A stretch of DNA of 64,000 nucleotides from Omphiscola glabra (taxonomy: Eukaryota > Mollusca > Gastropoda > Lymnaeidae). Each line of letters opens with the position of its first letter. The stretch's first letter is position 1. The notes under the pieces were generated by a model. The model was given only the letters and a program-made list of their open reading frames with translations. It was not told the DNA's origin and searched no databases. Positions 61,257 through 64,000 of the stretch are shown one piece after another. The DNA is taken from NCBI GenBank assembly GCA_964017045.1, contig OZ024810.1:6689562-6753561 (forward strand), written 5' to 3'. Made by a program: the position numbers and the translations under genes.

Positions 61257-63905
61257 CTAGAAAAGGAAAAATATTTGTCAACAGTAGAAAAATGCACTTG
61301 ATTAATTTTAAACCAAAAGTTATCATGTTTAATATTTAATCAAGCATAAAATGACAATGAAGTTGTGTTGTTATTTCTGTTCAGGAAAATAAATCTTCAG
61401 TTTTATGAATAGCTTCCTAGAATATGTGAATCTATTTACATCCATTGATATGTTACAGAAGCTTACTTTATAGAGTATTGAGCCTTCTCTCCTTCATATA
61501 TTTTTCCTTTGCTCATCTTATAAGGTAGGTTGAATGTAGAGTCCTCCTTCTCTACTTCATCACGAAACTATCAACAATAAAAGCAAAACAAGAATAGATG
61601 ACATTGAAAGATAGAAAATTAATTTAACAAGCACAGAACATTAAGATTAAGAGTGTAAAATCAAGTGGGATATCTATGAACCTTGCAATGTGCATGGCAG
61701 GTACCAACCTGTTGAAGACATTCCAGGAAGGCTACCATAGCAGAATCAAACCTGTGGGAAGAAACAAGTTTTCACCACTTAATCTCTGTAATAAGATGAA
61801 ACTGACCAAACCTTCAGTTCAAGCAGAGTAGGAATTAATTTATTTTTCATTTTTTAATTTGCTTGAAATGCTTAACATACCTATGGCTTATTCAATGCCG
61901 TTTCATTCTTAAATTAAATAACTGGATACCTTTCCTCAAGTTTGTAAAATATGAGAAAAAAAATCTATATTTTTTTTCAAAAACTTTCATTTTCATTAAA
62001 AAATTATTCTTTTCAGATAGTACCATTACTTATCATAATGCACATTAGGATAAAAATATATAATTAATCAGCAGATATACTTAGATTTAACATGATAGGG
62101 ACCCATTAGTATGGAAGACACCAGCAGTGCCCAGTAACTTGTTACTGTATTTCTTCTATTGTATCTTTGCAAGCATGAAAAATGCTATTTTAGCGAGATA
62201 GCTTCAAATAAGATAAGATGACAGTATCCTGTAAAGCAGTGTCAAAATAATTACTATTTGTCATCCTTACTTGGTGTCCCATAAAAATCGTATGCCCCCT
62301 GATCCATAGAGCGGCAGCTCCTTCTTCTCATCCATAACTTCAATGTATGAGTGGTTCCCATAGGGTACTGGGCGGTACCTGGGTATAGCAATGGATACAT
62401 ACTACATAGGTTTTTTAGTCAAGAACCAAGTTTTGAGTTCTCCATCAGTGGTATCACTAGCATTGGGGTCTCTAGGGGTGGTGCTCCCCAAAGCTGTAAC
62501 TCATGGTGCCCGATCCCACAGATTTTATCATATGCTGAGTTACAGAATACTCTTGGTAATGTTAGCAATGTTAAAGTTAAAGACAGTGGTTTTGGTAACA
62601 TCTTTTGGGGTCTGCATCGAAAACACATTCCTAGTGATGCCACTCATCTCCATCGTCATTGATAGCTTATTAGTGACTACTAGTACTTATTAATGTTATA
62701 TAAATATGCAAGTAATTTGTTTACAAATTTTAAAACTTTTCCCATTTTTAGGATTCTAACATACTATTACTATTGTAAAGAATTGTTTTTACACATACAC
62801 TTACACCTAATAAGATAAGTGATACCCTGCAATTAAATGTTGGCCGAAATCAACACAATGCAAAAAAATCTCATCCTGCCCTAGTTAAATTCAGTGTAAT
62901 ACCCATTCACTTATACTTATATAAATTATCTCAAGTTTTGTTCTCAAATTTTAAAAAACTCACTTTTTAAATTTAAGCCCAATTTTAGAGGCCAGGGATA
63001 CTAATAAAAGGACCACTTGTCCCCAGGCTGTGTTAATTTCAGTCCATTCAATCTGCAGACAAGTGTTGGAACAAATGTTTCATGGGAAATCAATAAATAG
63101 AACAAATGTTACATGATGAAGCAATAAAAAGATAAATTGTTACATGAGCAAGCAACACTTTTGAAACTTATAAAATTCTTTATTTAATATAAATGTGTTT
63201 CATAAGAGAAATTATTTTAATGTTTTTCATATTAGCCAAATTTAATGTTTGTTTAAGTTTAAGGATATACATTTTTATATTTAAAGAGCCTATTTTAAAA
63301 GCAAGATTTTAAAGATAAACAATTGAGTAAAAGAACCTTTTTAATGTCTTTTAACAAACTAAGTTATTGCATTTCTTTATTTTTTTAAATAAAATGCAAG
63401 AAAAATAGAAACTATTTGTAAAATGTTAATTTTCAATAGTCAATAGCAACAAATAAAAAAGATTTAGGAAATTTAAAAAAAAAACTTGCTGTTGTGTTTG
63501 GAAGTCTTCCTAATCGGAAATCATTGATTGTCCCAAACTCTCCATCATGCCTTAAAAAAAACAAAATGAATTTTTGTAGTTGTTATTAATAAAATAACGT
63601 TTTAACTTTTTCAAATTTGTTAAAACTATTCTAAATAAATGCATAAAAATAAAGAAACAAAATGATTTAAAAATTCTTAAATCCTTTACCTACAGCCAAA
63701 ATCATGAGATCCACCAAAAATAATATGTCTTAAGAGAGCACTTGAGAATATGATAACCTTCATTCCCGCCTTTTTTTCCCCATGCCTTTCTTGGATAGAA
63801 TGATGTCATTCATTTTCTTACCATATATGGAATGTTGCATTAAATACGTTGGTTTTCTTGAGTCTGTCCAGCTGTGCTTGGGCGTACCTCAACTGATTGT
63901 CAACA
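61148..63905 (-). CDS. BECN1: BECN1, Beclin 1, C-terminal half (partial at right edge)
   Basis: Beclin 1 is the scaffold subunit of the class III PI3-kinase complexes (VPS34-VPS15) that start and mature autophagosomes. Seven coding exons join without a frame break: 63,905-63,822; 63,550-63,490; 63,052-62,964; 62,378-62,271; 61,751-61,709; 61,567-61,467; 61,256-61,148. They encode the end of the coiled coil ([15 protein letters not shown]) and nearly all of the evolutionarily conserved (BARA) domain: [92 protein letters not shown]. The aromatic finger reads FLW rather than FFW as in vertebrates. The C-terminus SARKSLGD differs from the vertebrate end. The BH3 and most of the coiled coil lie beyond 64,000. 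One intron starts with GC. Confidence 0.97.
61467..61567 (-). CDS. BECN1: BECN1 exon F
   Basis: 101 bases; acceptor gatag; donor gtaagc. Encodes [20 protein letters not shown] then [13 protein letters not shown]. Confidence 0.95.
61709..61751 (-). CDS. BECN1: BECN1 exon E
   Basis: 43 bases; acceptor ccacag; donor gttggt. Encodes [14 protein letters not shown]. Confidence 0.95.
62271..62378 (-). CDS. BECN1: BECN1 exon D (aromatic finger)
   Basis: 108 bases; acceptor acccag; donor gtaagg. Encodes [20 protein letters not shown] and [13 protein letters not shown]. Confidence 0.96.
62446..62645. mobile_element. 200-bp hAT-type MITE in a BECN1 intron
   Basis: Ends CAGTGGTATCACTAG and, reversed, GAGTGGCATCACTAG are inverted repeats. 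Flanks TTCTCCAT (62,438-62,445) and ATCTCCAT (62,646-62,653) are an 8-bp duplication with one mismatch. The open frames here on both strands are element sequence. Confidence 0.85.
62964..63052 (-). CDS. BECN1: BECN1 exon C
   Basis: 89 bases; acceptor ctgcag; donor gtgagt. Encodes [17 protein letters not shown] and [11 protein letters not shown]. Confidence 0.95.
63490..63550 (-). CDS. BECN1: BECN1 exon B
   Basis: 61 bases; acceptor ttaag; encodes [20 protein letters not shown]. The donor is GCAAGT, not GT. Confidence 0.93.
63822..63905 (-). CDS. BECN1: BECN1 exon A (coiled-coil end)
   Basis: 84 bases; acceptor ccag, donor gtaaga. Encodes (S)[13 protein letters not shown]... to ATFHI plus TG of Trp. 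Confidence 0.95.
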
Positions 63906-64000
63906 CTGGTTGAATAAGAAGAACTAATCAATGCATGAACGGTGAAAAATGTAACTGTTGCATTTGACAGCCATCATTTTTAGTTGTGTTAAATTTTGCT

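Overview
This is a window of an animal nuclear genome. It is AT-rich and dominated by transposable elements, with two host genes, both in the right-hand third. Their coding parts assemble exactly across canonical splice sites: SEC61B (plus strand, complete, four coding exons, 42,671-58,719) and the 3' half of BECN1/Beclin 1 (minus strand, seven coding exons, 63,905-61,148, running off the right edge). The genes are convergent (tail to tail), with about 2.4 kb between their stop codons. The TE fauna (APE-type LINEs, Helitrons, many hAT elements including one resembling the SPIN family that was reported from a pond snail) suggests a mollusc, most likely a gastropod. That placement is inference; no species can be named from the sequence alone.

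Region 1-42,000 holds no host gene that I can see. It is a nested TE landscape: Helitron family I (967-4,529; 11,162-15,423; 15,454-16,222; 28,908-29,311; 29,520-30,512) with the hairpin-CTAG 3' end and TC 5' end, broken RepHel coding sequence and internal arrays of about 170-bp monomers; Helitron family II (16,564-19,815 and about 26,577 onward); a TTAA-flanked Kolobok-like element (4,704-6,111); hAT elements with 8-bp target duplications (20,390-24,539; 26,744-26,907; 27,205-27,898; 33,871-34,053; 34,211-39,177; 38,740-38,935); and fragments of about six LINE lineages.

The deepest nest is a SPIN-like hAT (34,211-39,177, 8-bp duplication with one mismatch). It contains a LINE, which contains a second LINE fragment with its own 12-bp duplication. 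Separately it contains a 196-bp SPIN MITE with a perfect 8-bp duplication. A second copy of the same hAT at 18,190-19,702 gives the empty site for the MITE.

Region 42,000-59,170 is SEC61B. An ETS-type motif and a pyrimidine tract precede a first exon with only nine coding nucleotides; introns of about 5.0, 8.5 and 2.3 kb hold a nearly complete antisense LINE (52,577-55,960), a piggyBac-like element, an L2-like LINE and other repeats. Upstream lies a telomere-like minisatellite. Region 59,170-64,000 is the shared 3' flank and BECN1, which has a GC-AG intron and a FLW version of the aromatic finger. SEC61B is a subunit of the ER translocon and Beclin 1 is a subunit of the autophagy PI3-kinase complex; I see no sign that they work together beyond being neighbours. 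I found no rRNA, tRNA, CRISPR array or prokaryotic-type operon.
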